Shown: piece by piece, positions 26,393-36,700 of the stretch
Position numbering within the stretch: position 1 is the stretch's first letter
How the letters are laid out: the number at the start of each line of letters is the position of its first letter
Source: Gallionella sp.
GTDB taxonomy: Bacteria > Pseudomonadota > Gammaproteobacteria > Burkholderiales > Gallionellaceae
Reading direction: 5' to 3'
NCBI GenBank assembly: GCA_028714075.1
Contig: JAQTMZ010000008.1
Location: 102,369 to 166,368 of the forward strand
DNA length: 64,000 bases
The notes under the pieces: generated by a model
The model's database searches: none
What the model was told of the DNA's origin: nothing
The model's input: only the letters and a program-made list of their open reading frames with translations
Translations under genes and position numbers: made by a program

Positions 26393-28378
26393 TCAGATCA
26401 CCCGGTCATTGCCACCATCGATCGGAATCTGCGCACCGGTGATCTTCGAGAATAGTATGCCGCACATTTCTGCGGTGAGTTCCGCGACATCCTTGCTGCT
26501 GACTTCCTCGTGCAGCACGTTGTTGCGCTTGTATTCGTCCACCGTCATGCCGTAATGGGTAGCGCGCTGTAACAGCACTTCCGGAGTCCAGATGCCGGTG
26601 TCGAACACCGCATTCGGGTGGACCAGGTTGATCCTGATCGCGTCATTGCCCCACTCCAGCGCGGCGACACGGGCAAGCTGCGTCAGCGCCGCCTTCGACG
26701 CGGAATAGGCCGATGCGCCGGGGCCGGGAGCCGGGACGTTCTTCGAGCCGATCACCACCACCCGGCCATACTTCGGCGCAGCCTTCAGCAACGGGTGCGC
26801 TTCGCGCATGAGCGTCAGATTGGAGTCCAGGTTGATCGACATCACCTTGCGCCATTCGTCGTCGGCCAGCGCGTTGATCTTCTTGCCGCCGGGAAAAATT
26901 CCGGCGTTCAGCACCAGCATGTCCAGCCCGCCGTAATGGCGGGTGGCCTTCTCCAGCAGCGCTTTGATCGCAGCCGTGGAAGTCAGGTCTGCCGCGATGC
27001 CCAGATAGTCTGGTCGGTCACCATAAAGGGATTCGACCGCCGGGTTGATATCCACTCCGACCACTGCCGCGCCCCGATCCAGGAAGGCCTGCACGCAGGC
27101 CTTGCCGATGCCGGATGCGGCGCCGGTCACCAGTGCGACCTCGCCGGCAAAGGCTTTCGGCGCGCCGGCCTTTTTCAGTTTGGCCTGTTCGAGATCCCAG
27201 TATTCCATGCAGAACAGATCGGCTTCGCCCAGCGCCTGATAGCCGCCCAGCATCTCGCCGCGCAGAATGATGTCCTGCGTGCGCAGATAGATATCCTCGA
27301 TGATCTGCGTGTCGCGCGCCGAGCGACCTGCGCCAATCAAACCGAACTCCGGGTCGATGATGACGCGCGGCGCGGGGTCGAGCATCGTCAACGGCGGCTT
27401 ATTTGTCTGTAACGATTGGGCAGCTTTGGAATTCTTGTCGAAATAATTTTTGTACGCCTGCACATAGGCCTCGACATCGCGCCCGAGCAGCGGTAAACGT
27501 TTGGTGCGAATGATGTGATCCGGCGTGGCCGGGCCGCGTTGCGAGATAGCCGCGATGCTCGGCTGGCGCGCGAAAGCCAGCGTGCTGTTGCTGGTGTGGC
27601 TGCGCAGCAGCATCGGAAAACCGGCGGCAGCGGAAACTTTTTTCCTCAATCCCGGCACAGCCGACCAATCGGCGGTTGATGGGATGTCGGCCGGTGCTGC
27701 CAGCGGTGCGTTCTTTTCCAGATAATTCTCGGCGCGGCCAACCAAGTCGATCATGCGGTCGTAGGATTGTTTCGCGGTGTCGCCGAAGCTGAAGATGCCG
27801 TGGTTCATCAGCACCATGCCGATGGTGCGCGGCGTAGCCTGTTTGGGGAACACCTCGGCGCACAACTTGGCCAGATCGAAGCCGGGCATCACGTAGGGCA
27901 GCACGATGACTTCATCGCCGAACAGCTCGCGGATACGCGCCTCGCCCGACGCGGTGTTGGTGATCGTCACAATCGCATCGGCATGGGTGTGATCGACGAA
28001 GCGATGCGGGATCAGCGCATGCAGGATGGCTTCGACCGACGGCGCGGGCGAGGTCGGGTCGAGCGTCGCCAGCTTGAGTTCGCGCGCCATCTCCATGTCG
28101 GATAACTTTTCCAAGCGCGACAGTTTCAGCATCGCATCGAGGCGCACCGGCACGAAATCCTTGCGCTCGATCGAGATCAGGTCGGAGCCGCTGCCCTTTA
28201 CGAACAGCGTCGCTTCGTCTTCGCCGAAGATGTTCTTCCACACATCCTTGACCGAAGTGTTGCCGCCGCCGTGCAACACCAGCGCCGGATTCGCGCCGAG
28301 CAGACGCGACGAATAAACGCGCTCCGCCAGGATGTCTTTATGTTTGCCTGCTTCTGTATCGTTCCAGAGATTTTTCAT
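26393..28378 (-). CDS. fused class II aldolase - short-chain dehydrogenase (rhamnulose-1-phosphate aldolase/dehydrogenase family)
   Basis: This protein of about 661 residues has an N-terminal class II aldolase domain (1-360; zinc ligands in DHTHAD and MNHGIFSFG) and a C-terminal NAD(P)-dependent SDR (about 410-661; VTGAASGIGKA, NAGIF, YSASKAAL). The family is usually named bifunctional rhamnulose-1-phosphate aldolase/lactaldehyde dehydrogenase. Here there are no rhamnose genes; instead it follows mtnP-apt-mtnA. Aldolases in the dihydroxyacetone-phosphate shunt split methylthioribulose-1-phosphate or 5-deoxyribulose-1-phosphate into DHAP and an aldehyde, which the SDR domain could oxidise or reduce. 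This substrate assignment is inferred from context. ATG at 28378 has AGG about 9 bp upstream. Confidence 0.85.
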   Translation of the reverse strand: MKNLWNDTEAGKHKDILAERVYSSRLLGANPALVLHGGGNTSVKDVWKNIFGEDEATLFVKGSGSDLISIERKDFVPVRLDAMLKLSRLEKLSDMEMARELKLATLDPTSPAPSVEAILHALIPHRFVDHTHADAIVTITNTASGEARIRELFGDEVIVLPYVMPGFDLAKLCAEVFPKQATPRTIGMVLMNHGIFSFGDTAKQSYDRMIDLVGRAENYLEKNAPLAAPADIPSTADWSAVPGLRKKVSAAAGFPMLLRSHTSNSTLAFARQPSIAAISQRGPATPDHIIRTKRLPLLGRDVEAYVQAYKNYFDKNSKAAQSLQTNKPPLTMLDPAPRVIIDPEFGLIGAGRSARDTQIIEDIYLRTQDIILRGEMLGGYQALGEADLFCMEYWDLEQAKLKKAGAPKAFAGEVALVTGAASGIGKACVQAFLDRGAAVVGVDINPAVESLYGDRPDYLGIAADLTSTAAIKALLEKATRHYGGLDMLVLNAGIFPGGKKINALADDEWRKVMSINLDSNLTLMREAHPLLKAAPKYGRVVVIGSKNVPAPGPGASAYSASKAALTQLARVAALEWGNDAIRINLVHPNAVFDTGIWTPEVLLQRATHYGMTVDEYKRNNVLHEEVSSKDVAELTAEMCGILFSKITGAQIPIDGGNDRVI

Positions 28379-28413
28379 TGCTGTACCTATCAACTATACA
28401 AATAAAAACTGTT

Positions 28414-28527
28414 TGATCCGCAGATTACGCAGATTTCACAGATTACAAACAAAAACCGGGCACCCACACGGTACGCACCACCTAGCTTCTGGAATTTTAA
28501 TCTGCGTTAATCTGCGAAATCTGCGGA
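28414..28527. repeat. dispersed inverted repeat (AATCTGCG family) between mtnA and the aldolase gene
   Basis: Left arm CCGCAGATTACGCAGATTTC and right arm built from AATCTGCGTTAATCTGCG enclose about 65 bp. A related element is at 47526-47637 between ispD and ispF. Confidence 0.7.
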
Positions 28528-28539
28528 CAAAAAAGGGTT

Positions 28540-29616
28540 TCAAGCTAACACACGCATCGCCTCGGCATTCGCCGCCACCACGCCGCGCTCGGTAATCAAC
28601 CCGGTCACCAGCCGCGCCGGGGTTACGTCGAAGCCGTAATTGGCGGCGCGCGAACCCTTTGGGGTGACCTGCACGGTGCATACCAGCCCATCCTTATCCA
28701 GCCCGGCGATATGCGTCACCTCTTCCTCGGCGCGTTCCTCGATCGGGATTTCCTTGACGCCGTCCTGCAGCGTCCAGTCTATCGTCGGAGTGGGCAGCGC
28801 CACATAGAACGGCACGCTGTTGTCATGCGCCGCCAATGCCTTGAGGTAGGTACCGATCTTGTTGCACGCGTCGCCGCGCGCGGTGACGCGGTCGCAACCG
28901 ACGATGGCCATGTCCACCATGCCGTGCTGCATCAGGTGCCCGCCCGCGTTGTCGACGATCACGGTATGCGGTACGCCGTGCTGGCCGAGTTCCCAAGCGG
29001 TGAGGCTGGCGCCCTGATTACGCGGGCGGGTTTCGTCCACCCACACATGCAGCGGGATGCCCGCGTCGAATGCGGTATAGATCGGTGCCAGCGCAGTACC
29101 CCAGTCCACCGTCGCCAGCCAGCCGGCGTTGCAGTGGGTCAGGATATTAACCGTGGCATTTTTCGTTTGATGGATGGCATTGATGATTTCGTAGCCATGA
29201 CGACCGATGGATGCATTGATCGCCACATCCTCGTCAGCGATGCGTGCCGCCTCCTGCCATGCCGCAGCGGCGCGCTCGCTTTCAGCCAGCGGCACCAGCA
29301 GCGCGCGCATCTTTTCTACGCCCCAGCGCAGGTTCACCGCAGTGGGACGCGCCGCAAGCAACACGCTGCAAGCCTCCGCCAGCGCGGCATCCGAGGCATT
29401 GCCGCGCATCGCCAGCGCCACCCCGTAAGCCGCCGTCACGCCGATCAACGGCGCGCCGCGCACCTCCATGTCGCGGATCGCGCGCTCGGCGTCGCGCATC
29501 GTGTTCAGGCGCAGTGTGGCAAAGACATGCGGCAGTTTGGTCTGGTCGATGATTTCCACCGCCGCGTTATCGGCGGCAGGCCAGATGGTGCGAAAAAGTG
29601 TTCCGTTAATTTTCAT
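28540..29616 (-). CDS. mtnA: S-methyl-5-thioribose-1-phosphate isomerase
   Basis: This 358-residue protein of the MtnA/eIF2B-like isomerase family converts methylthioribose-1-phosphate to methylthioribulose-1-phosphate, and in some bacteria also the 5-deoxyribose analogue. Motifs include [14 protein letters not shown], the catalytic Cys region in [30 protein letters not shown] and the Asp in MAIVGCDRV. It lies between apt and the aldolase-dehydrogenase on the same strand, separated by dispersed hairpin repeats. mtnB, mtnC and mtnD of the classical methionine salvage pathway are absent from the window. Confidence 0.95.
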   Translation of the reverse strand: MKINGTLFRTIWPAADNAAVEIIDQTKLPHVFATLRLNTMRDAERAIRDMEVRGAPLIGVTAAYGVALAMRGNASDAALAEACSVLLAARPTAVNLRWGVEKMRALLVPLAESERAAAAWQEAARIADEDVAINASIGRHGYEIINAIHQTKNATVNILTHCNAGWLATVDWGTALAPIYTAFDAGIPLHVWVDETRPRNQGASLTAWELGQHGVPHTVIVDNAGGHLMQHGMVDMAIVGCDRVTARGDACNKIGTYLKALAAHDNSVPFYVALPTPTIDWTLQDGVKEIPIEERAEEEVTHIAGLDKDGLVCTVQVTPKGSRAANYGFDVTPARLVTGLITERGVVAANAEAMRVLA

Positions 29617-29627
29617 AGTGCAATTCC

Positions 29628-29698
29628 GTAGGGGCGCGATTCATCGCGCCCAAATGTATTTATATGTTCAAAAAGGGCACGATGAATCGCGCCCCTAC
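29628..29698. repeat. dispersed inverted repeat between apt and mtnA
   Basis: GTAGGGGCGCGATTCATCGC and its complementary arm (ending CGCGCCCCTAC) face each other over a 71-bp element. GTAGGGGCACG words also occur near 38435 and 45130. Confidence 0.75.
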
Positions 29699-29699
29699 A

Positions 29700-30227
29700 T
29701 CAATCCCCTTCAAACTCGCATAACGCAAAAACTTTATGACCGAGTTTCTCCAGCCGTGCGCGTCCGCCGATATCCGGCAAGTCGATCACGAAACAGCATT
29801 CCACCACGATGCCGCCCATGTCCTGGATCAGCTTGGTGGCGGCTTCGGCGGTTCCGCCGGTGGCGATCAGGTCATCCACCAGCAGCACGCGGTCGCCCTT
29901 CTGGATCGCATCGACATGGATCTCGATGCGGTCGGTGCCGTATTCCAGCTCATAATCGCGCCCCACCGTTTCGGCGGGCAGCTTGCCTTTCTTGCGAATC
30001 GGCACGAAGCCCAAGCCAAGCGCATAAGCGACTGGTGTGCCGACAATGAAGCCGCGCGATTCGATGCCGGCCACCTTGTCGATTTTCACATCCTTGTAGC
30101 GGTTGAGGATTTCATGGATCGTGGTGCGCAGCCCGACCGGGTCTTTCAGCAGCGTAGTGATGTCGCGGAACTGGATGCCCTTTTTTGGATAATGCGGGAC
30201 GGTACGGATTCTGGATTTGATTGGCAT
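29700..30227 (-). CDS. apt: adenine phosphoribosyltransferase
   Basis: This 175-residue enzyme makes AMP from adenine and PRPP. The PRPP-binding motif [16 protein letters not shown] is intact, and the N-terminal [24 protein letters not shown] is typical. It recycles the adenine released by the upstream MtnP, so the cluster salvages both halves of methylthioadenosine or 5-deoxyadenosine. Confidence 0.96.
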   Translation of the reverse strand: MPIKSRIRTVPHYPKKGIQFRDITTLLKDPVGLRTTIHEILNRYKDVKIDKVAGIESRGFIVGTPVAYALGLGFVPIRKKGKLPAETVGRDYELEYGTDRIEIHVDAIQKGDRVLLVDDLIATGGTAEAATKLIQDMGGIVVECCFVIDLPDIGGRARLEKLGHKVFALCEFEGD

Positions 30228-30236
30228 AAGAACTCC

Positions 30237-30313
30237 TTAGTAAGTGGATAATAGGAAGTGGGGAGTGGGTGGAGCAGCGGTTTTCCCACTTACTACTCCC
30301 TACTTCCCACTTT
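30237..30313. repeat. dispersed inverted repeat between mtnP and apt
   Basis: Imperfect arms built on AAGTGGGGAGTGGG and CCCACTTACTACTCCC/CTTCCCACTT surround a short centre. It fills nearly the whole gap between the two genes. Confidence 0.6.
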
Positions 30314-30317
30314 CCGG

Positions 30318-31193
30318 CTATTTAAGTATCCGTCCAGCGACGGCTGATAACTTCTCCACCATCGCCGGATTGCGTGCTTCCGGCGCGGTGATGATGGCGT
30401 ACTGCAATGCGCTGCGGCAGCCGCATTCACATGAGCTCGCATCGCCATGCACGCGCGGCGCGACGCTCTTCACCAAGGCGCGCGCCTTGTCGGCGTTCGC
30501 CAGCAGCACTTTCACGATCGCGTCCACCGTCACGTTGTCGTGGTCGGGATGCCAACAGTCGTAGTCGGTGACCATCGCGACGGTGGCGTAGCAAATCTCG
30601 GCTTCGCGTGCGAGCTTGGCTTCCGGCATATTGGTCATGCCGATCACGTCGCACTTCCACGAGCGGTACAGTTCCGATTCCGCGAGGCTGGAAAACTGCG
30701 GCCCCTCCATTACCAGATAAGTGCCGCCGCGCACTACCGGGATACCGGTCTGCTGCGCCGCCGCATACAGATGATCGCCGAGGCGGTGGCACACCGGATG
30801 CGCCATCGAGACATGCGCGACCAGCCCGCTGCCGAAGAAGCTTTTTTCGCGTGCGAAGGTGCGGTCGATGAACTGGTCGACGATGACGAACATGCCCGGC
30901 GCGAGGCTTTCATGCAGCGACCCCACCGCGCTCACCGAGACAATGTCGGTCACGCCGAGGCGCTTGAGCGCGTCGATGTTGGCGCGGAAGTTGATCTCCG
31001 ACGGCGGGAGGCGATGTCCCCTGCCGTGGCGCGGCAGAAACGCGATGGATTGCCGCGTTAATCCGTCAATTGGCAGTTCGCCGACCAGCACCTCGTCCGA
31101 CGGTTCGCCGAATGAAGATACGGCCTTGACCCAGCGGGTGTTCTGCAACCCCTCAATATTGTAAACGCCGCTACCGCCAATGATACCCAACAT
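30318..31193 (-). CDS. mtnP: S-methyl-5'-thioadenosine phosphorylase
   Basis: This 291-residue member of the MTAP/PNP family (MLGIIGGSGVY, FLPRHGRGHRLPPSEINFRANI, VMEGPQFSSLAESELYRSWKCDVIGMTNMPEAKLAREAE) phosphorolyses methylthioadenosine to adenine and methylthioribose-1-phosphate. The Asp near the C-terminal specificity loop (TDYDCWH) is present. It is the first gene of the mtnP-apt-mtnA-aldolase run. Its C-terminus carries CECGCR, often seen in the bacterial group. Confidence 0.94.
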   Translation of the reverse strand: MLGIIGGSGVYNIEGLQNTRWVKAVSSFGEPSDEVLVGELPIDGLTRQSIAFLPRHGRGHRLPPSEINFRANIDALKRLGVTDIVSVSAVGSLHESLAPGMFVIVDQFIDRTFAREKSFFGSGLVAHVSMAHPVCHRLGDHLYAAAQQTGIPVVRGGTYLVMEGPQFSSLAESELYRSWKCDVIGMTNMPEAKLAREAEICYATVAMVTDYDCWHPDHDNVTVDAIVKVLLANADKARALVKSVAPRVHGDASSCECGCRSALQYAIITAPEARNPAMVEKLSAVAGRILK

Positions 31194-31224
31194 ATTTCTT
31201 CTCCATTTATTCTAAAAAATACAA

Positions 31225-31345
31225 TTCAAGTCACAGAGATAAAACAGATACAACATATGTTTTTGATCTCTTTGTGGGTGAACCCAATGTTTACGGCAAT
31301 CAATTGTTTTCCTCTGTGAACTCTGTGTTCTCTGTGGCTGATTTT
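31225..31345. repeat. dispersed inverted repeat (CTCTGTG family) between alr and mtnP
   Basis: GTCACAGAGATAAAACAGAT on one side and CTCTGTGAACTCTGTG, TTCTCTGTGGC words on the other make a long imperfect palindrome filling the gap. Confidence 0.55.
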
Positions 31346-31352
31346 ATGATTC

Positions 31353-32429
31353 TTAAACCACAACCGGCACACGCGCGGTCAGTGCGCACATCAATTCATA
31401 GCTGATCGTTCCAGCCGCACGCGCCACTTCCTCGATCGGCAGGCCGTCGCCCCACAATGTGACGGCGCTACCGACCCCGGCTTGCGGCAATTTGCTCAAA
31501 TCCGCATACAGCATGTCCATTGAGACTCTACCCAGTGTTTGCGCACGTTGCCCGTCCACCAGAATCGGCGTGCCGTTCGGCGCGTGGCGCGGGTAGCCGT
31601 CGGCATAGCCGCAGGCGACGATGCCGATGCGCATCGAATGTTCGGCGCGAAACAGCGCGCCGTAACCGACCTCGTCACCGGCACGCAACTCCTGCACGGC
31701 GATGATGCGGCTGCTCAGGGTCATCGCCGGTTGCAGCCCGAGTTGCTGCGCGCTTAGCCCTTCTCCGCCACCTGGGGCAAACGGCGACGCACCGTACAGC
31801 ATGACGCCGGGGCGCACCCAGTCGCCGTGAGTTTCGGGGTAACGCAACAGCGCGGCAGAATTGGCGAGCGAACGCGCCACGCGGTAGGGTGCAGCAATAC
31901 CGTTGAACAAGGCGAGCGGTTCGGCCACGCCGCGTTCCTCGTCGGCATTGGCGAAATGCGTCATCAGGGTAATTTCGCGCACGGCACGATGGCGGCGCAG
32001 TTGTTCCATCGCCTGCGCCACTTCGTTTGGCGCGAAACCAAGGCGGTTCATACCGCTGTTGACCTTGAGCCAGACATCGAGTGACCCGTTTTTCGGATAT
32101 GCATCCAGTGCAGCGATCTGCCCGGCGCTGTGGATCACGCAGGCCAAATGATATTCGGCAACCAGCGCCAGGTCTTCCGCGCCGAAGAATCCTTCCAGCA
32201 GCAAAATTTCCTGGCGAAAGCCGGCTTCGCGCAATTGCACCGCATCCTGGATATCCAGCAGCGCAAAACCGTCCGACGCAGACAGCACTTCGGCGACGCG
32301 CAACATGCCGTGCCCATAGCCATTCGCCTTGATAATGGACATGAGACGGGCGGAGGTGGTGCGGCGCGCCACCCGGAGGTTGCTCTCCAGCGCGCCCAGG
32401 TTGATACGGGCTTGTATGGGGCGATGCAT
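31353..32429 (-). CDS. alr: alanine racemase
   Basis: This 358-residue PLP enzyme makes D-alanine for peptidoglycan. The PLP Lys is in IIKANGYGHG near residue 34, the second catalytic Tyr in DEVGYGALF, and the C-terminal beta domain contains GRVSMDML. It is divergent from lplT, with about 100 bp between starts. Confidence 0.96.
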   Translation of the reverse strand: MHRPIQARINLGALESNLRVARRTTSARLMSIIKANGYGHGMLRVAEVLSASDGFALLDIQDAVQLREAGFRQEILLLEGFFGAEDLALVAEYHLACVIHSAGQIAALDAYPKNGSLDVWLKVNSGMNRLGFAPNEVAQAMEQLRRHRAVREITLMTHFANADEERGVAEPLALFNGIAAPYRVARSLANSAALLRYPETHGDWVRPGVMLYGASPFAPGGGEGLSAQQLGLQPAMTLSSRIIAVQELRAGDEVGYGALFRAEHSMRIGIVACGYADGYPRHAPNGTPILVDGQRAQTLGRVSMDMLYADLSKLPQAGVGSAVTLWGDGLPIEEVARAAGTISYELMCALTARVPVVV

Positions 32430-32529
32430 GAAAGTTGTCTTGATGCAAGAATATTTGATAGGCGCGAATGATAGCAGGGGCTGTGCTTTCGTGATATAAA
32501 ACGGGCTGCGAAAAATTACCCCTTTTTTA

Positions 32530-33768
32530 ATGAATTTCGGTTTCTACATCATCCTCGCGGCGCAGTTCCTCTCCGCGCTCGCCGACAATGCCCTGCTGTT
32601 TGCCGCGATTGCCCTGCTCAAGGATTTAAATTCGCCGGACTGGCACACGCCGGTATTGCAACAGGGCTTCATCGTGTCATACATCGTGCTGGCGCCTTTC
32701 GTCGGCGCATTCGCCGACTCGCTGCCCAAGGGGCGCGTGATGTTCCTCAGCAACCTCATCAAACTGGTCGGCTGCATCACCATGCTGGTCGGCGTTCATC
32801 CGCTGGCCGCATATTGCCTGGTTGGTCTGGGCGCGGCGGCCTATTCGCCCGCCAAGTACGGCATCCTCACCGAATATCTTTCCTTCAACCTGCTGGTCAA
32901 GGCAAATAGCTGGATGGAAGGTTTGACCGTCGCCGCCATCGTGCTCGGCGCACTGGTAGGCGGCATCCTCATTACTCCGGGTATCGCCAACCCCATGCTG
33001 CAATGGTGGGACGTGCCGCTGATAGACACCGGCATCGATACGCTACCGGAACTGGCCATCTCCATTATCGTGCTGATCTACATTGCCGCCGCAATTTTCA
33101 ACCTTTACATCCCGCGCGTAATCATTGACCACAAGCCGCTCAGCAGCAGCCCCATTTTCATGGTCAAAGATTTCTGGCACTGCTTCAAACTGCTGTGGAA
33201 GGACCCGCTCGGGCAGGTTTCGCTGGCGGTAACCACCTTGTTCTGGGGTGCGGGAGCCACGTTGCGCCTGCTGGTGCTTGGCTGGTCGGCCATCGCCCTG
33301 AATTACGACATCGGCGCAGCCGCCAAACTGACCGCCTGGGTGGCCATCGGCATCGCCATCGGCGCGGTGCTGGCGGCGAAGTTCGTCAAGCTGGAGCATT
33401 CGGTAAAGGTGCTGCCGGTCGGCATCGCGATGGGCATCGCCGTGCTGATGATGATCCCGGTGACCAACAGTCTGCTGGCGATCCTGCTGCTGATCGCGAT
33501 AGGCGCGATGGGCGGTTACTTTGTCGTACCGATGAACGCGCTGCTGCAACATCGCGGCCATATGCTGATGGGCGCGGGGCGTTCCATCGCGGTGCAGAAT
33601 TTCAACGAAAACCTGAGCATCTTCGCCATGCTGGGGCTATATGCCGTGATGCAGAAACTGGAGTTCAGCATCTACCTCATCATCGTGGTATTCGGCCTGC
33701 TGCTGTCCGGCATCATGGCCGCGCTGTACAAGCGCCATGGCCATGACCAGGACAAGGGATTTATATAG
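32530..33768 (+). CDS. lplT: LplT-type lysophospholipid transporter (MFS)
   Basis: This 412-residue protein has about 12 membrane helices and the LplT N-terminus (FYIILAAQFLSALADNALLFAAIALL). LplT flips lysophospholipids across the inner membrane for reacylation by Aas. Motifs include GAFADSLPKGRVMFLSN and YSPAKYGILTEYL. No aas gene is adjacent. It converges with the large GGDEF-EAL gene. Confidence 0.9.
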   Translation: MNFGFYIILAAQFLSALADNALLFAAIALLKDLNSPDWHTPVLQQGFIVSYIVLAPFVGAFADSLPKGRVMFLSNLIKLVGCITMLVGVHPLAAYCLVGLGAAAYSPAKYGILTEYLSFNLLVKANSWMEGLTVAAIVLGALVGGILITPGIANPMLQWWDVPLIDTGIDTLPELAISIIVLIYIAAAIFNLYIPRVIIDHKPLSSSPIFMVKDFWHCFKLLWKDPLGQVSLAVTTLFWGAGATLRLLVLGWSAIALNYDIGAAAKLTAWVAIGIAIGAVLAAKFVKLEHSVKVLPVGIAMGIAVLMMIPVTNSLLAILLLIAIGAMGGYFVVPMNALLQHRGHMLMGAGRSIAVQNFNENLSIFAMLGLYAVMQKLEFSIYLIIVVFGLLLSGIMAALYKRHGHDQDKGFI

Positions 33769-33783
33769 GGCAAGGCGTGGCAT

Positions 33784-36700
33784 CTACAACCCGCCCAGCA
33801 ACGCTTCAAACTCCTCGATCGGCACCGGCTTGCCGAACAGATAGCCCTGATACGCCATACAGCCATTCCGCTTGAGAAAATCCAGTTGCGCCTCGGTCTC
33901 CACGCCTTCGGCGATCACGTTGAGGCGGAAATTTTTCGCCATATCGATGATGGTTTGCACCATCACCGCATCGTTGGTATCGGTTGCAATATCGCGCACG
34001 AAGCTCTGGTCTATTTTGAGTTGATCGAGCGGCAGTTGCTTCAGGTAGGACAGCGATGAATAACCGGTGCCGAAATCGTCCATGGATAACTTGATGCCGA
34101 GCGCTTTCAGTGCGTGCATCTTTGCCACAATATCGGCAACGTCGGCCAACACCACACTCTCGGTCAACTCCAGCTTCAAACACGCCGGGTTAATCTGATG
34201 AGCACGAATCACCGTGGCTATATTCTCCACAAAGTCGTGCTTGCTGAATTGCTGCGCGCTGACGTTGACTGCAAGAACCAGGTCGCGCGTTTGCCCGCGC
34301 TTGCCCCACAACGCAAGCTGCCGGCAGGCGGTTTCCAGCACCCAATGCCCGATATCCAGAATCAGCGAACTTTCTTCGGCAATGGAAATGAATTGCGCCG
34401 GCGAAACCATGCCGCGCTTTGGATGCATCCAGCGCACCAGCGCTTCTGCACCCAACGGACGATGGTCGCTGTCCACCTGTATCTGGTAATACAAACGCAG
34501 TTGTTGGCCGGGAACGGCACGGCGCAAATCCGCCTCCAGCGCGGCGTGGGTTTCCACCGCATGCTGCATGGCCGGGTCGAAAAAGCGCACCGCATTGCGC
34601 CCCGATTCTTTCGCCTGATACATCGCCAGGTCGGCGTGTTTGAGCAAAATATCCACCGATTCCACATTGCCGCGATACAGGCTGACGCCGATGCTCGGCG
34701 AACTGTGATGCTCATAATCCTTGAGCCGATAAGGCACGGCCAGCGCCGCACGTACTTTTTCGGCAATCAGTGCGACTTTTTGTGAAGCCTCTTCCGCACC
34801 CGCATCGACCTCTTCGAGCAACACCACAAACTCATCGCCGCCCAGCCGCGCCACGGTATCCACTTCACGCACACAGGACTGGATGCGCTTTGCCACCTCG
34901 ATCAGCATCAGGTCGCCATAATCGTGTCCCAGCGTGTCGTTCAGCGTCTTGAACTTATCCATGTCGAGAAACAGCACCGCGCCGTAATGATGGCTGCGTG
35001 CCGACATTGACAGCGCCAGACGGAACCGGTCCAGCAGCAACCGGCGGTTGGGCAAATTGGTCAGCGCGTCATAAAACGCCAGATTGTGGATTTCCTCCTC
35101 GGCCTCTTTGCGCGCGGTAATATCGCTGAAAATGGCGACATACTCGGTCGTTTTACCCTGTTCATTTTTTACGGCGGTAATGGTCAACCACTTCGGATAA
35201 ACCCGCCCATCCTTGCGCCGGTCCCACATCTCGCCGGTCCACGAACCGTCATTCAGCAACTGCTGCCACATCGTCGCATAAAAGGTCTTGTCCTGGCGAC
35301 CCGAGTTGAGAATGCGCGGATTCTTGCCCAACACCTCTTCCGAGCTGTAGCCGGTGATGTGCTGGAACGCCTGATTGACACGGATGATATTCGCGTTGGC
35401 ATCGGTAATCATAATGGCTTCATGCGTCTCGAAGGTGGCCGCCGCGATACGCAACGCCTCTTCCGCCAGCTTTTGTTCGGTAATATCTTGCACCGCGCCC
35501 ACCGAGCGCAGCGGCTTGCCCGAAACGTCAAACTCGCTGGCACAGTGTTCACGCACCCATTTGATCCGCCCGTCTGCGAGCCGCAACCGATGCACAATAT
35601 CGTAGGGCTGGCGATCCTCCAATGACTGCGTATAAGCCTGATTTACCTTGTCCCGGTCATCGGGGTGGATCACGTTCAGGAAATTCTCATAGGAGGGCGA
35701 GAACCGCACCGGGTCGAGCTCGAATATCCGGTATATCTCATCCGACCAGCGTAACTCGCCGCTCACCAAATTCAGCTCCCAGCTGCCCAAATGCCCCAGC
35801 CGCTGCGCTTCGTTGAGCAAATTCTGATTTTTTTGCAACTCAACCTGTCCGTCGCGCAAGGCGGCCTCTATATGCTCGCGCTCGATAATTTCTTCCTGCA
35901 ATTGCTCGTTGCTCACATTCAATTCGCGGGTACGCTCCTCGACGCGGTCTTCCAGCGTGCGGTACAGCGCCTGCAGGTTTCCGGTCATGCGGTTGAACGC
36001 ACGCCCCAGCGCGCCGATTTCATCCGCACGGGTTTCATCGACGCGCTTGTCCAGGTCGCCTTTGGCAATCTCGTCAGCAGTGGAGGCAAAGCTCTTGAGC
36101 GGCACCACCAGCCTGCGGCCAAAATAGAATGCCACGGCTCCGGCAAACAACACCAATGCCAGCAATGCTTCCAGAAGAATTTTCCGTTGCTGGTACAGGG
36201 GCGCGAAAACCTCATCCGCATCCATCTTGACCACCATCCCCCATTGCAATTCCGGCAGGTAGCGCCACGCGGCGACCACCCGCTTGCCCCTGTAATCGAC
36301 CCCCATTCCGGTGCCGCGCTCGCCCAGCAAGGCATTACGCATCGGGATGGCTGCTGTTTTGAGGTTTATCTTGCGCCTGAAGGCCGCCTGCGGATCGCTA
36401 TCGAGCGGCGCGACAAAAATGGCCTGCTCGGAATCGATCAGCTTGGCGAGTGCGGTTTCCCCGGTTAAACCCAGCCCGATGGAATCTTTCGCCACCTGAT
36501 AAATACGCTCGGTATTAAGCTGGAATGCGAGCACCCCTTTTAGTGCGCCATCACGGATAATCGGTGCGGAAACAAAGGCGGCGGGCGTACTGGAAGGCGC
36601 GTAAAACGCAAAATCGGAAATGCTGCTTTCCAGCGTCATGCGCGACTCGCGGAACACCTGGGCTAACAGCGAATCGCGATAAGGGCCGTTGAGCAGATTG

